Positions 1 to 10,418 of a stretch of 64,000 bases of DNA are shown piece by piece. The stretch is taken from NCBI GenBank assembly GCA_001304855.1, contig BBZN01000010.1:1-64000 (forward strand), in the 5' to 3' direction. Source of the DNA: Clostridia bacterium UC5.1-1D2. Lineage in GTDB: Bacteria > Bacillota > Clostridia > Lachnospirales > Lachnospiraceae. Under the pieces are notes generated by a model. The model worked only from the letters and a program-made list of their open reading frames with translations. It made no database searches and had not been told where the DNA came from. The position numbers and the translations under genes are program-made. Each line of letters begins with the position of its first letter. Position 1 is the first letter of the stretch.

Positions 1-208
1 GCCCAGTTTGTCAAGGGAACGCCCCAGAATGTAGTGAATAAATAACGGTTGTTTCCATCTCGGGGTTTATTTGGAGGCCTGTGAAGGGCAGCAATAAGCA
101 GCGGTTAAAAAATGTTAACTTGTGCGCCTGGTTGTGGTATCGTATACTATAATCAGGTGCATTTTCCATATGGAGAAGATGTAAGTACACCAGAAGGAGC
201 AGAGGCCA

Positions 209-2119
209 ATGGTTAAGATACGCATGTTTATGCCATATTTAAATATGAAGAGCAGGTTTGAGGAGGCTGTTAAACGGGTGCCGGAATACGATGACATAGA
301 GGTGGAGGTAATCCATGTGTTCGGAACTCCCGAATCTCTGTCACGCTATGGAGATGCGGAAATTCTGGTAGCCCGCGGCATGACCTATGACAGACTGAAG
401 GCCTTGTTTCCGGAGAAGCATGTGGTGGAGCTGCAGCTTTCAAGCTTTGACATTTTGGAAGCCCTTCTCAGGGCCAGAAAGGAGTTCAATCCCTCCAGGA
501 TTGCCCTGTGCGTGCGCTATATGGACCGGGGAGCAGTGGCGGAGCTGGAAAGCCTGTGCCAGGTTACCATACGGTACTATGAGATTCACGATGAAACCTC
601 CACCCTGGAAGCCATCTACAAGGCCAGGGAATGGGGGGCCGACGTCTATGTGGGAGCGGGAACCATGTGCGGGCTCTGTGATAAGGAGGGACTGAACCGT
701 GTCCACATTCACACCAAGGACAGCGCCATCGACCAGGCCATGAGGCAGGCCCTGGATGCAGCCAGAACCATCAACATTGAGCGGGCCAGATCCAAGATGA
801 CCAGCACCATTTTAAACAGCAGCTCCGACGCTGTGATCGCCATCAACGCGGAGGGACGCATTCTGGCGTTGAACAACCAGGCTTACCGCACCTTTCAACT
901 GTCGCCCCAGTCCGATGTGGAAGGCCGCTCTGTGGATAAGGTCTGTTCCGCCTTCAAATGGAGGGAGGTGGTGGAGACAGGCCAGGAGCGGGCGGAGGTG
1001 ATTCAGTGGAAGGAACAGAAGCTTTACACCGAATATAAGCCTGTGTTAGTGGATAAAATGGGCAAAGGGGCGATCCTCATAGTCCGCTATATGGAACAGA
1101 TAATGGAGGCGGAGACAAAGATCCGCCAAAGCCTTGCAAAACAAGGTCTTACTGCCAAATACTCCTTTGACGACATCATCGGAACCAGCCAGGCCATCCG
1201 TGAGAACATCCTCATAGCAAAGCGCTACAGCCGTGTGGATTCCAACGTGCTGATAATCGGAGAGACAGGCACCGGCAAGGAGCTCTTTGCCCACAGCATT
1301 CACAGGGAGAGCCGCCGCAGCCCGGAGCCCTTTGTTGCCCTTAACTGCGCCGCCCTTCCGGAAAACCTGCTGGAAAGCGAGCTTTTCGGATATGAGGCGG
1401 GGGCTTTCTCAGGCGCTTCCAAGAACGGAAAGGCGGGACTGTTTGAGCTGGCCCACAAGGGAACCATCTTTCTGGACGAAATCGGGGAAATTCCCATCAC
1501 CCTCCAGGCCAAGCTTTTGCGGGTTCTCCAGGAGCGGGAGATCCGCAGAATCGGCAGCAACCGGGTACAGCCTGTGGATGTGCGGGTCATATCGGCCACC
1601 AATATCAATATGGAGGAAAAGATACAGGAAGGACAGTTCAGGGCAGATCTGTACTACCGGCTGAATCTTCTGGACATTGTCATACCGCCTCTGCGGGAGC
1701 GCAGCGGGGATATCCGGGAGATGGTGGACTACTATCTGACACGGTTTGCCTGTGAGATGGGCAAGCCTATCCCGCGGCTCTCCGCTCAGGCGGTGGAGCT
1801 GCTTACCAGCTACAACTGGCCCGGCAATGTGCGGGAACTGCGCAATATCTGCGAGCGTCTCATTGTGCTCTGCGACTCCACGGATATAGAGGTTGGGGAT
1901 ATCCGAATGCTGAAGATTTTCCGCAACCTGGACAGCCGGCCGGTTTTCTCCGGCAGGCAGCACAAAGCTTCGGCCCAGGAGCCTGACAATCTTTACGCCT
2001 CCTTAAAGCCAAGAAAGAAAAAGCAGGACATAGCCAGGGAACTGGGGGTCAGCAGAACCACGCTCTGGCGTCTGGAGAAGCTGGCGAAGCAGGAACGTCA
2101 GGAAAAAGATAAGGAATAA
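209..2119 (+). CDS. PrpR-type sigma-54-dependent transcriptional activator
   Basis: An enhancer-binding activator of sigma-54 RNA polymerase (636 aa). Residues about 10-180 resemble the PrpR N-terminal sensor domain. A PAS-like segment follows (about 190-300), then an AAA+ domain with Walker A GETGTGKE and Walker B IFLDEIGE, and a C-terminal Fis-type helix-turn-helix near 610-632 (DIARELGVSRTTLWRLEK). The loop that contacts sigma-54 reads GAFSGA instead of GAFTGA. The ATG has AAGGAG at 194-199, ten bases upstream, and TATAAT stands at 148-153. No -24/-12 sigma-54 promoter was recognised nearby, so the targets are unknown. PrpR-class sensors usually respond to small organic acids or acyl compounds; that is family knowledge, not seen here. 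Confidence 0.9.
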   Translation: MVKIRMFMPYLNMKSRFEEAVKRVPEYDDIEVEVIHVFGTPESLSRYGDAEILVARGMTYDRLKALFPEKHVVELQLSSFDILEALLRARKEFNPSRIALCVRYMDRGAVAELESLCQVTIRYYEIHDETSTLEAIYKAREWGADVYVGAGTMCGLCDKEGLNRVHIHTKDSAIDQAMRQALDAARTINIERARSKMTSTILNSSSDAVIAINAEGRILALNNQAYRTFQLSPQSDVEGRSVDKVCSAFKWREVVETGQERAEVIQWKEQKLYTEYKPVLVDKMGKGAILIVRYMEQIMEAETKIRQSLAKQGLTAKYSFDDIIGTSQAIRENILIAKRYSRVDSNVLIIGETGTGKELFAHSIHRESRRSPEPFVALNCAALPENLLESELFGYEAGAFSGASKNGKAGLFELAHKGTIFLDEIGEIPITLQAKLLRVLQEREIRRIGSNRVQPVDVRVISATNINMEEKIQEGQFRADLYYRLNLLDIVIPPLRERSGDIREMVDYYLTRFACEMGKPIPRLSAQAVELLTSYNWPGNVRELRNICERLIVLCDSTDIEVGDIRMLKIFRNLDSRPVFSGRQHKASAQEPDNLYASLKPRKKKQDIARELGVSRTTLWRLEKLAKQERQEKDKE

Positions 2120-2161
2120 AAAATGCCTCAGGCTCCATGATTCCATGGCCTGAGGCATTTT
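2120..2161. terminator. Bidirectional terminator hairpin
   Basis: A perfect 14-bp stem (2120-2133 pairing with 2148-2161, arms AAAATGCCTCAGGC and its complement) starts right after the regulator's stop. A-rich and T-rich ends suit termination from both sides, and the gene to the right is convergent. Confidence 0.85.
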
Positions 2162-2228
2162 CATACAGTTTTATGTACTTGGCTCCGCGGAGAAGTTCAG
2201 GCTGTTTTCGTATCCTGATCCTCCTCCG

Positions 2229-5200
2229 TCAAATTTTTTTTAGGTTTTTCTGGGCCGTGGAAAGCATCAGTTTTATCCGGTTCAATTGATTCACCTCACT
2301 GGCTCCCGGATCATAATCCACTGCAATGATATTGGACTGGGGATAATTCCTTCTCAGCTCCTTAATCACGCCTTTTCCCACAATATGATTGGGCAGGCAT
2401 CCGAAGGGCTGCGCACAGATGATATTGTTGACGCCGCTGTGTATAAGCTCCATCATCTCACCTGTGAGGAACCATCCCTCGCCGGTCTGGTTGCCCAGGG
2501 ATACGAAGCCCTTGGCCATGTCCGCCAGTTGCTGATGGCGGAAGGCGGTGTGAAATGCCTGCTTGCAATCAGTTCTTTTCTTGCTGTCTTGCGGAAGTAT
2601 TCCAGAAGGGCGATGCCTGCGTTACACAGCCTGGCCGTGGACTTCTTGGTCCCCAGATGCTCGGCCTTAAAGTTGGTATTATAGAAGCTGTACAGGAGGA
2701 AGTCCATCAGGTCCGGCATCACTGCCTCGCTCCCTCAGCCTCCAGAAGCTCTACCACATGATTGTTGGCCAAAGGTGAAAATTTCACCAGAATCTCGCCG
2801 ACCACTCCTACCTTGGGTTTTACCACATCCAGCCTGGGCAGGCGGTCAAAATCCTGTATAATACCCCTCAGGTTCCGGTTGAACTCCATCATAGCCCCGC
2901 TTTTTTGGACAGGGAGGAGATACAGCGCTTCTTCCACTTTTCATGGAGGGCATTGGCGCTGCCGGGCTCAGCCTCATAGGGGCGTGTGGCATAGAGAACG
3001 CGCATAAACACATCCCCGTAGACAATGGCCTGCATGGCTTTTGTTATCATGGGCACAGAAAAGCTGAAGCCCGGGTTGGTTTCCATGCCGTTAACATTCA
3101 CAGAAACAACCGGCACCTGGGGCAGCCCCGCCTTTTCCAGGGCCCTGCGGATAAAGCCCACATAGTTGGAGGCCCGGCATCCGCCGCCTGTCTGTGACAT
3201 AAGGACTGCTGTGTGGTTCAAGTCATATTTTCCTGACAGGAGGGCGTCCATAATCTGTCCGATGACAATGAGGGAGGGGTAGCAGGCGTCGTTGTTCACA
3301 TACTGAAGGCCCACATCCACCGCATTGCGGTTATGATTCTGAAGCACCTCGATCTTGTAGCCGAAGGAACGGATGGCCGGTTCCAGAAGGTCGAAATGGA
3401 TCGGCGACATCTGGGGGCAGAGAAGGGTGTAATCCTTCTTCATCTCCTTGGTGAACACAGCCCTGTTGTAAGCGCTGGACACGATCTCATGCCGGTAGTG
3501 CTTCTGGTCCCTGACCCTCAGGGCCGCGATGAGAGAACGGATGCGGATACGGGCGGCGCCCAGATTATTTACCTCGTCTATCTTGAGGACTGTGTAAATT
3601 TTACCGGACTGGGTCAGAATGTCGGCCACCTGGTCGGTGGTCACTGCGTCCAGCCCGCAGCCGAAGGAATTCAACTGAATCAGATCCAGATTTTCCTGGG
3701 TCTTTACAAAGGTAGCCGCCTCATAGAGCCTGGAATGGTACATCCACTGGTCGGTTACAACCAGGGGCCGTTCCACCCGGCCTAAGTGGGACACGCAGTC
3801 CTCGGTGAGGACCGCAAAGCCGTAGGAGGTGATCAGGTCCGGAATACCGTGGTGAATCTCGGAGTCCACGTGGTAAGGCCGTCCGGCCAGCACAATGCCC
3901 CGTCTGCCATGTTTCTTCATCCAGGCCAGAGTCTCTTCGCCTTTCCGCTTCATATCCTCACGGGAGGCAAGAAGCTCCTGCCATGCCGCATGGGCGGCTG
4001 TCCGGATCTCTGCGGCCGGAATTTTGGCTTCTTTGGAAAAAATCTTGATGAGTGCGTCTGTGAGAATCCGCTCGTTTGTAAATGCCATAAACGGATTCAT
4101 GAAGGTTACGTGCTCTTCCTCCAGAGCCTCCACATTATTCTTGATATTCTCCGCATAGGAGGTGACCATAGGGCAGTTGTAGTGGTTCCCTGCATCCGGG
4201 CTTTCATTCCGCTCATATGGGATGCATGGTAGAAAATACGCTTTACGCCCTGTTTGATCAGCCATGAAATGTGACCGTGTACCAGCTTGGCGGGGTAACA
4301 CTCCGACTCGCTGGGTATGGACTCTATGCCCAGCTCGTAAATCTGCCGGGTGGACTGGGGAGACAGCACTACATGGTAGCGGAGCTTCTCAAAGAACACC
4401 GCCCAGAAGGGAAAGTTCTCATACATATTCAGGACTCTGGGAATCCCCACAGTGCCCCGGTCCGCCTGATCCAGAGGAAGAGGCACATAGTCAAACATAC
4501 GGTGATACTTGTAATCAAAGAGGTTGGGCACCTCCTTTATAGCCTTCTCCAGTCCAAGACCCCGCTCGCACCGGTTGCCGGACACAAAGCGGCGTCCGCT
4601 GCCAAACTGGTTGATGGTGAGAACACAGTTGTTGTTGCAGCCCTTGCAGCGGGTCATGGAGGTGCTGTATTTCAGGCTGATGATTTTGTCCAGGGAAAGC
4701 ATGGACGTTTCAGCTTCCCCGTTCATATGGAAGCGTTCTCTTGCAATGAGGGCCGCTCCGAAGGCGCCCATGATGCCTGCTATGTCGGGACGGACTGCCT
4801 TGCAGCCCGATATTTTCTCAAAGCTTCTGAGAACCGCGTTGTTATAAAAGGTTCCTCCCTGGACTACCACGTGGCTGCCCAGATCAGAAGGGTTGGTCAG
4901 TTTAATTACCTTAAATAATGCATTTTTAATAACAGAGTAAGCCAGGCCTGCGGAGATATCGGCCACTGTGGCCCCTTCCTTCTGGGCCTGCTTTACGTTG
5001 GAGTTCATAAACACGGTGCAGCGCGTGCCCAGATCCGTGGGGTTTTTGGCAAAAAGGGCTTCCTTTGCGAAATCCTCCACGCTGTAGTTCAGGCTCTTTG
5101 CAAAGGTTTCAATGAAGGAACCGCAGCCTGAGGAGCAGGCTTCATTCAGCTGAACGCTGTCCACAGTGCCTTCTTTAATTTTAATGCACTTCATGTCCTG

Positions 5201-6475
5201 CCCGCCGATATCCAGGATACAGTCTACCTGGGGCTCAAAAAAAGCTGCGGCGTAGTAGTGGGAGATAGTTTCCACCTCCCCTTCGTCCAGCATCAGCGCC
5301 GCCTTTAACAGGGCCTCTCCGTAACCGGTGGAACAGGAGTAGGAGATATGTGCGTTCTCAGGAAGCTGTTCCTTTATCTCCTCCACGGCTCTTATGGCTG
5401 TGGCAAGAGGGCTTCCGTTGTTATTGTCGTAGAAACGGTACAGAAGGGTTCCGTCCTCGGCCACCACAGCCACTTTGGTGGTGGTGGAGCCTGCGTCGAT
5501 GCCCAGGTAACAGTTTCCCTCATAGCCGGACAGCTCCCCGGATTTCACCCGGTTGCTGGCATGGCGGGAGGTGAATTCCTCAAAATCCGCCTCATCCTTA
5601 AAGAGAGGCTCCATGCGTTTTACTTCAAAATCCATCTGAATTCCGGAAGAGAGGGTTTCAATCATGTCCTCCAGGGCCACGGCTTCCTCATTCTCCTGAG
5701 GATTCATGGCAGCGCCCACAGCCGCAAAGAGATGGGAGTAATCCGGCGCTATAATCTGATCCGGACCCAGATGGAGCGTGCGTATAAATGCGGCCCGAAG
5801 TTCCGGCAAAAAGTGAAGAGGCCCTCCTAAGAAGGCGACGTTTCCGCGGATAGGCTTTCCGCAGGCCAGGCCGCTGATGGTCTGGTTTACCACTGCCTGA
5901 AAGATGGAGGCTGCAAGATCCTCCCTGGTGGCCCCCTCGTTGATCAGGGGCTGAATATCGGATTTGGCAAAAACGCCGCATCTGGCTGCGATTGGGTAGA
6001 TCGCGCTGTAATGCTTTGCGTACTCATTAAGTCCGCTTGCGTCGGTTTGAAGCAGAGAGGCCATCTGGTCGATGAAGGAGCCTGTGCCTCCTGCACAGAT
6101 TCCGTTCATCCTCTGGTCTATGCCTCCGGAAAAGTAGATGATCTTGGCGTCCTCGCCGCCCAGCTCGATGGCCACGTCGGTTTGAGGCGCATAGTCCTGA
6201 AGGGAGGAAGCCACCGCCACCACCTCCTGGACAAAGGGGGCTTTCAGATGCGATGACAAGGTAAGTCCTCCGGAACCGGTGACAACGGGGATCACTGACA
6301 CCGGACCCGTCCGGGCAAGGGCTTTTTTCAAAAGTCCTGCCAGAGTTTCCTGAATATTGGCATAATGACGCTCATAATCGGAGAAAATAATAGTGTGATC
6401 GCTGTCTAACAGAGCGATTTTAACGGTAGTGGAACCAATATCGATTCCCAGTGTTAGGGTAGTATGTACATTCAT
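2229..6475 (-). CDS. Giant fused 2-hydroxyacyl-CoA dehydratase activase (BadF/HgdC-type, DUF2229)
   Basis: An ATP-dependent activator of the 2-hydroxyacyl-CoA dehydratase class, about 1415 aa when repaired. Two ASKHA ATPase modules are visible: [10 protein letters not shown] near the N-terminus and [12 protein letters not shown] near residue 330. Each is followed by a Cys-containing cluster motif ([18 protein letters not shown]). A Cys-rich stretch (KGCNNNC) leads into a DUF2229/HgdB-like half. The reading frame breaks at about 4228, 2903, 2729 and 2530. At 4228 restoring one base gives the family motif YPCIPYE. The start is uncertain: AGGAGG (6497-6502) lies 21 bases above ATG 6475, and an in-frame ATG exists at 6532. 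No dehydratase subunits are adjacent, so this is probably the stand-alone long form of unknown substrate. Confidence 0.85.
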
Positions 6476-6869
6476 ATATGTGGGGTTGTACCCTGACCTC
6501 CTTTGTAACTTACAGACTGATTGGTCCGCCAAGTTATTTTTGTTCCATCATAGTACAGTTTTATGGGAAAAACTGTGATTTATGCAACATTTTCAATGTG
6601 ACGGTACTGATACTCACCCAGAGTTTAGCATAAATTAGGAAGGAATACAATTGGTCCGGGGCGTTAAAAAATCGTAAAAATTTGTTAACTGCAGATACAT
6701 ATATGGTTTCCCCGCTCCGTCCCGCAATCAAAACAAAGCCATGTAAAATTTTTGTGCAGGGGAAGTAAAATATTCGTTTTATCGAAAATGCCGGCCTATT
6801 TTATTTGACAAACAGCTGGGCAGTCACTATAATTGACTAAGTATAAAATCAGAATGGGGGAGAGTTCGC
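6476..6869. other. Divergent intergenic region between activase and corA
   Basis: It holds the corA promoter (6805-6833) and, near the activase start, an inverted repeat ACAGTTTT/AAAACTGT (6555-6562 and 6569-6576, 6-base spacer) that could be an operator or a leader hairpin for the leftward gene. Nothing else was recognised. Confidence 0.5.
6805..6833 (+). promoter_or_regulatory. Consensus sigma-70-type promoter for corA
   Basis: TTGACA at 6805-6810, an exact 17-base spacer and TATAAT at 6828-6833: a perfect vegetative promoter 36 bases above the corA start. Confidence 0.9.
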
Positions 6870-7811
6870 ATGATACGGATTTTCAAGACCGAAGACGGTG
6901 CGATGCACGAAAAAGAAGAGATGCAGCCTGGCTGCTGGATTGCGTTAACGAACCCTACGGCTTCGGAGATTATAGACATAGCAGACGCCTATAATATAGA
7001 TGCGGATCATATAAAGGCGCCTCTGGATGAGGAGGAGCGATCCCGTATTGAGGTGGAGGAGGAGTACACGCTGGTTCTGGTGGATATCCCTTCTATTGAG
7101 GAGCGCAGCGGCAAGGACTGGTTCGTCACCATCCCTATGGCGATTATTATGACAAACGATGTTCTGATTACTGTCTGCCTGGAGGAGACGCCTGTTCTCA
7201 CCTCATTTATGGACGGCCGGGTGAGAGATTTCCACACCTTTATGAAGACACGGTTTATTTTGCAGATTCTTTATAAGAATGCCACCCAGTATCTGCAGTA
7301 CCTGCGGATTATCGATAAGAAAAGCGAGGTTATCGAGCGCAAGCTTCACCAGTCCCAGAAGAATGAGGAGCTGATTGAACTTTTGGAACTGGAGAAATCC
7401 CTGGTTTATTTTACCACCTCCCTGCGTTCAAATGAGGTGGTGCTGGAGAAGCTTTTGAGGACGGAGAAAATCAAGAAGTACCCGGAGGACACCGATCTGC
7501 TGGAGGATGTAATCATAGAGAACAAGCAGGCCATTGAGATGGCCAATATCTACAGCGGTATTTTAAGCGGCACTATGGATGCATTCGCCTCGGTTATCTC
7601 CAACAACCTGAACATTGTAATGAAGTTTCTGGCAACAGTGACCATCGTTATGTCCATTCCCACCATGGTGGCCAGCTTTTACGGTATGAATGTGAGTTCA
7701 AGGGGTATGCCCTTTGCCGACAGTCCCTACGGCTTTGCTATCGTGCTGGGTTTCGCTTTGGCCCTGTCCCTGTTTGTAGCCTATATTTTTAATAAGAAGG
7801 ATTTGTTTTAG
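6870..7811 (+). CDS. corA: CorA-family divalent metal ion transporter
   Basis: An inner-membrane magnesium (or related divalent cation) channel, 313 aa, normal for the family. The long cytoplasmic N-terminal domain is rich in charged helices. Two membrane helices end the protein (about 252-275 and 285-307), with the signature YGMN between them (FYGMNVSSRG) and a basic tail NKKD. The frame is intact. The ATG has GGGGGAG just upstream and a perfect promoter at 6805-6833. It appears to be monocistronic or shares its transcript only with the next gene, 42 bases downstream. Confidence 0.92.
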   Translation: MIRIFKTEDGAMHEKEEMQPGCWIALTNPTASEIIDIADAYNIDADHIKAPLDEEERSRIEVEEEYTLVLVDIPSIEERSGKDWFVTIPMAIIMTNDVLITVCLEETPVLTSFMDGRVRDFHTFMKTRFILQILYKNATQYLQYLRIIDKKSEVIERKLHQSQKNEELIELLELEKSLVYFTTSLRSNEVVLEKLLRTEKIKKYPEDTDLLEDVIIENKQAIEMANIYSGILSGTMDAFASVISNNLNIVMKFLATVTIVMSIPTMVASFYGMNVSSRGMPFADSPYGFAIVLGFALALSLFVAYIFNKKDLF

Positions 7812-7853
7812 AACACAGTTCAATGATGCGATTGTAGTTTTGAAGGAGTATGC

Positions 7854-8707
7854 ATGAATTTTTTGAAGAAACTTGAGAAAAAGCTGGGGCCTTACGCCAT
7901 CAGCGGAATTATCAACTATGTGATTGGCCTGCAGATTTTGGGGATTGTGCTCTACCTGCTGGTGCCGGAGTTTGTGTTTAACTATCTGATATTGAATCCC
8001 ATTGCCATTATGCAGGGACAGATATGGAGAATATTTACATTCTTCATATTTCCCCCCGCCTTTACCAGCGGCTCCCCTATGAGCTTCGTCCTCTTTAATG
8101 CGCTGGCTTTGTACTGCATCCGCATATTCGGAATGATTGTGGAGCAGGTCTGGGGGAAGTTCCGGTTTAACTGCTACATTATTTTGGGTGTGCTTCTGAA
8201 TGTGGCTGTTTCTCTTATTGCCTGGAAGGTATTTGGATTGTTCCTATGGCTTACGCCCATTTATCTGGTGTATTCCTTTTTCTTTGTGTTTGCCCTGATG
8301 TTCCCGGAGTCCCAGGTCCTTCTTATGATGGTGCTTCCCATCAAGGCCAAGTGGCTGGCGGCAGGCGAGGCGGTTATCTACATCTACAGCTATGTAAGAG
8401 GCGGGCTCAACACCAGGGCCGAGATTCTTGTCTGCCTGATTCATATGATGATCTTTTTTGCATGGATGACGTTTGCGGGAGATACCGGCTATAAGCAGAA
8501 GAAACGCCAGAAGGAGTTCCAGAAGAAGATCAAGCCTATGGCTGCAGTAAAGACGGGACATAAGTGCGCGGTCTGCGGGCGCACCGACAAGGACAGCCCG
8601 GGCATGGAGTTCCGGTTTTGTTCAAATGTGAGGGCAGCTATGAATACTGCATGGATCATCTGTACACCCACACACACGTGAAAGGGCCGGATGCTGAGCG
8701 TAAATAG
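7854..8707 (+). CDS. Rhomboid-like integral membrane protein with C-terminal zinc ribbon
   Basis: About 284 aa. Five or six hydrophobic segments fill residues 15-210 in a rhomboid-like layout, but I see no GxSG/H catalytic pair, so it may be an inactive rhomboid relative. The soluble tail has CAVCG, and one base restored near 8626 (run of A) yields a second Cys pair (FCSKC) and a His-rich end stopping at TAG 8705-8707. Without repair the frame ends at 8681 with an unnatural tail. AAGGAG precedes the ATG. Its role is unknown; the tail suggests metal binding or protein contact on the cytoplasmic face. Confidence 0.7.
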
Positions 8708-8783
8708 AGCTCCGGCGCTTTCTGTAAGTTTCACATGCTATTAAAACACCGGTTACACAGTATTAGTTTTATGGAGGAATAAA

Positions 8784-10219
8784 ATGAAGAAAACAAAGAT
8801 TATCTGCACTATGGGGCCTAACACCAGCGACAAGGAGATTCTCACGGGCCTGGCAAAGAACGGCATGGACGTGGCCCGCTTTAATTTTTCACACGGCGAT
8901 TACGAGGAGCACCTGGGAAGACTGGAGCTTTTGAAGGAAGTAAGAAAAGAGCTGGATATCCCTGTTGCTGCGCTTCTGGATACAAAGGGACCGGAGATCC
9001 GCACCGGACAGCTGAAAGGAGGCAAGAAGGTTACCTTAAAAGAGGGACAGACGTATGTGCTCACCACCAGGGAGATTGTCGGGGACGATACCATCGGATA
9101 TATCAACTACGACGGCCTCAATGAAGATGTTGCGGCGGGCAACAAGATTCTCATCGACGACGGCCTCATTGAGATGGATGTTGTGGAAGTCCGCGGGACG
9201 GAGATTGTCTGTACCGTTATCAACGGCGGCGAGCTGGGCGAGAAAAAGGGCGTGAACGTACCCAATGTAAAGATTAAGCTTCCGGCCCTCACAGACAAGG
9301 ACAAGGAGGATATCCGCTTCGGCGTCAAACACGGCTTTGACTTTATCGCGGCCTCCTTTGTGCGCACTGCAGACTGTATAAGGGAGATCCGGTCTATGCT
9401 GGAGGAACAGGCTCCAGCATGAAGATCATTGCAAAGATTGAGAATGCGGAGGGGATCGAAAATCTGGACGCCATTATTGACGCGGCGGACGGCATTATGG
9501 TTGCCAGAGGCGATATGGGCGTGGAGATTCCGGCGGAGAAGGTTCCCCACATTCAGAAAAAGATCATCCGCAAATGCAACGAATCCTGCAAGACGGTTAT
9601 CACTGCCACACAGATGCTGGACTCCATGATCCGCAACCCAAGACCCACCAGGGCGGAGGTTACGGACGTAGCAAATGCTATCTATGACGGTACGGACGCA
9701 GTTATGCTCTCGGGAGAGACGGCTATGGGCAAGTACCCCATTGATGCCCTCAAGATGATGGTTTCCATTGCGGAGGAGACAGAGTCCCATCTGGACTACG
9801 CGGCCTACCGTCAGAGGAAGGTAAGCGAACAGAATATGAAGAATATATCCAATGCCGTTTGCTTCGCCTCAGTCTCCACTTCCCATGATCTGGACGCGGA
9901 CGTGGTGATTGCGCCGTCCATCACCGGCTTTACCACCCAGATGCTTTCCAAGTGGCGGCCCGGTGCGAGAATCATCGGCATGTCGCCCAGCATGGCTACG
10001 GTGCGCCAGATGCAGATTCAGTGGGGAGTTGTGCCTGTATGGTCACGGAGAGCCGAGTCTACCGACGAGCTGATTGAGAACTCGGTGGAGGAGTTAAAGC
10101 GGAGAGGCTTTGTGACGGTTGGGGAGCTGGCGGTTATTACTGCGGGGGTGGTTACCTACGCAAGGCGCCATGAGGCTGCCACACAGACCAACATTATGAG
10201 AGTCATCAACATTGAATAA
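8784..10219 (+). CDS. pyk: Pyruvate kinase
   Basis: Converts PEP and ADP to pyruvate and ATP, the last step of glycolysis. The repaired product is 478 aa, the short form without a C-terminal PEP-utiliser domain. Visible motifs are the N-terminal KTKIICTMGP, substrate region ARFNFSHG, DTKGPEIRTG, the active-site lysine region KIENAEGIEN, ARGDMGVEIP and SGETAMGKYP. The frame breaks at 9410-9411: one added G gives EEQGSSMKIIAKIENAEG, the family sequence. Because pyk is central to metabolism and all motifs are intact, a sequencing error is more likely than a pseudogene. GGAGG precedes the ATG. Confidence 0.95.
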
Positions 10220-10257
10220 GGCCGGGCCTGTATAAATTAAAAAATACTGGACAAAGA

Positions 10258-10314
10258 AGTCTGCCAGGGAGTACAATAATCCGCAAGGATGAACGGACTC
10301 CCCGACAGGCTTTT
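10258..10314 (+). terminator. Terminator-like hairpin after pyk
   Basis: 15-base arms (10258-10272 and 10297-10311) pair with a few G-T wobbles and are followed by TTTTG. It separates pyk from the lysA leader. Confidence 0.6.
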
Positions 10315-10351
10315 GTATCTTTAAAGGTAACTGCAACTTAAACAATGGAAC

Positions 10352-10408
10352 GGTTAGTCCTAACTGGCTGTTAGGTATGTAACCACCGCAAAACCTATTA
10401 TTAGGAGG
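10352..10408 (+). promoter_or_regulatory. Structured lysA leader with competing pairings
   Basis: GGTTA(10352-10356)/TAACC(10380-10384) encloses CCTAAC(10359-10364)/GTTAGG(10370-10375). The same 5' strand TCCTAA (10358-10363) is also complementary to TTAGGA (10401-10406), which contains part of the lysA ribosome site AGGAGG (10403-10408). The two folds exclude each other, as in translational switches. No known riboswitch consensus was recognised. Confidence 0.4.
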
Positions 10409-10418
10409 AAAGAGAGTA

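Noticed and set aside
8784..10219. pyk, lysA, proC, ruvB and others as pseudogenes
   Set aside because: Every break is a single base and all catalytic motifs survive; essential genes would not decay together.
10220..10418. Lysine riboswitch upstream of lysA
   Set aside because: No L-box consensus; only hairpins are visible.
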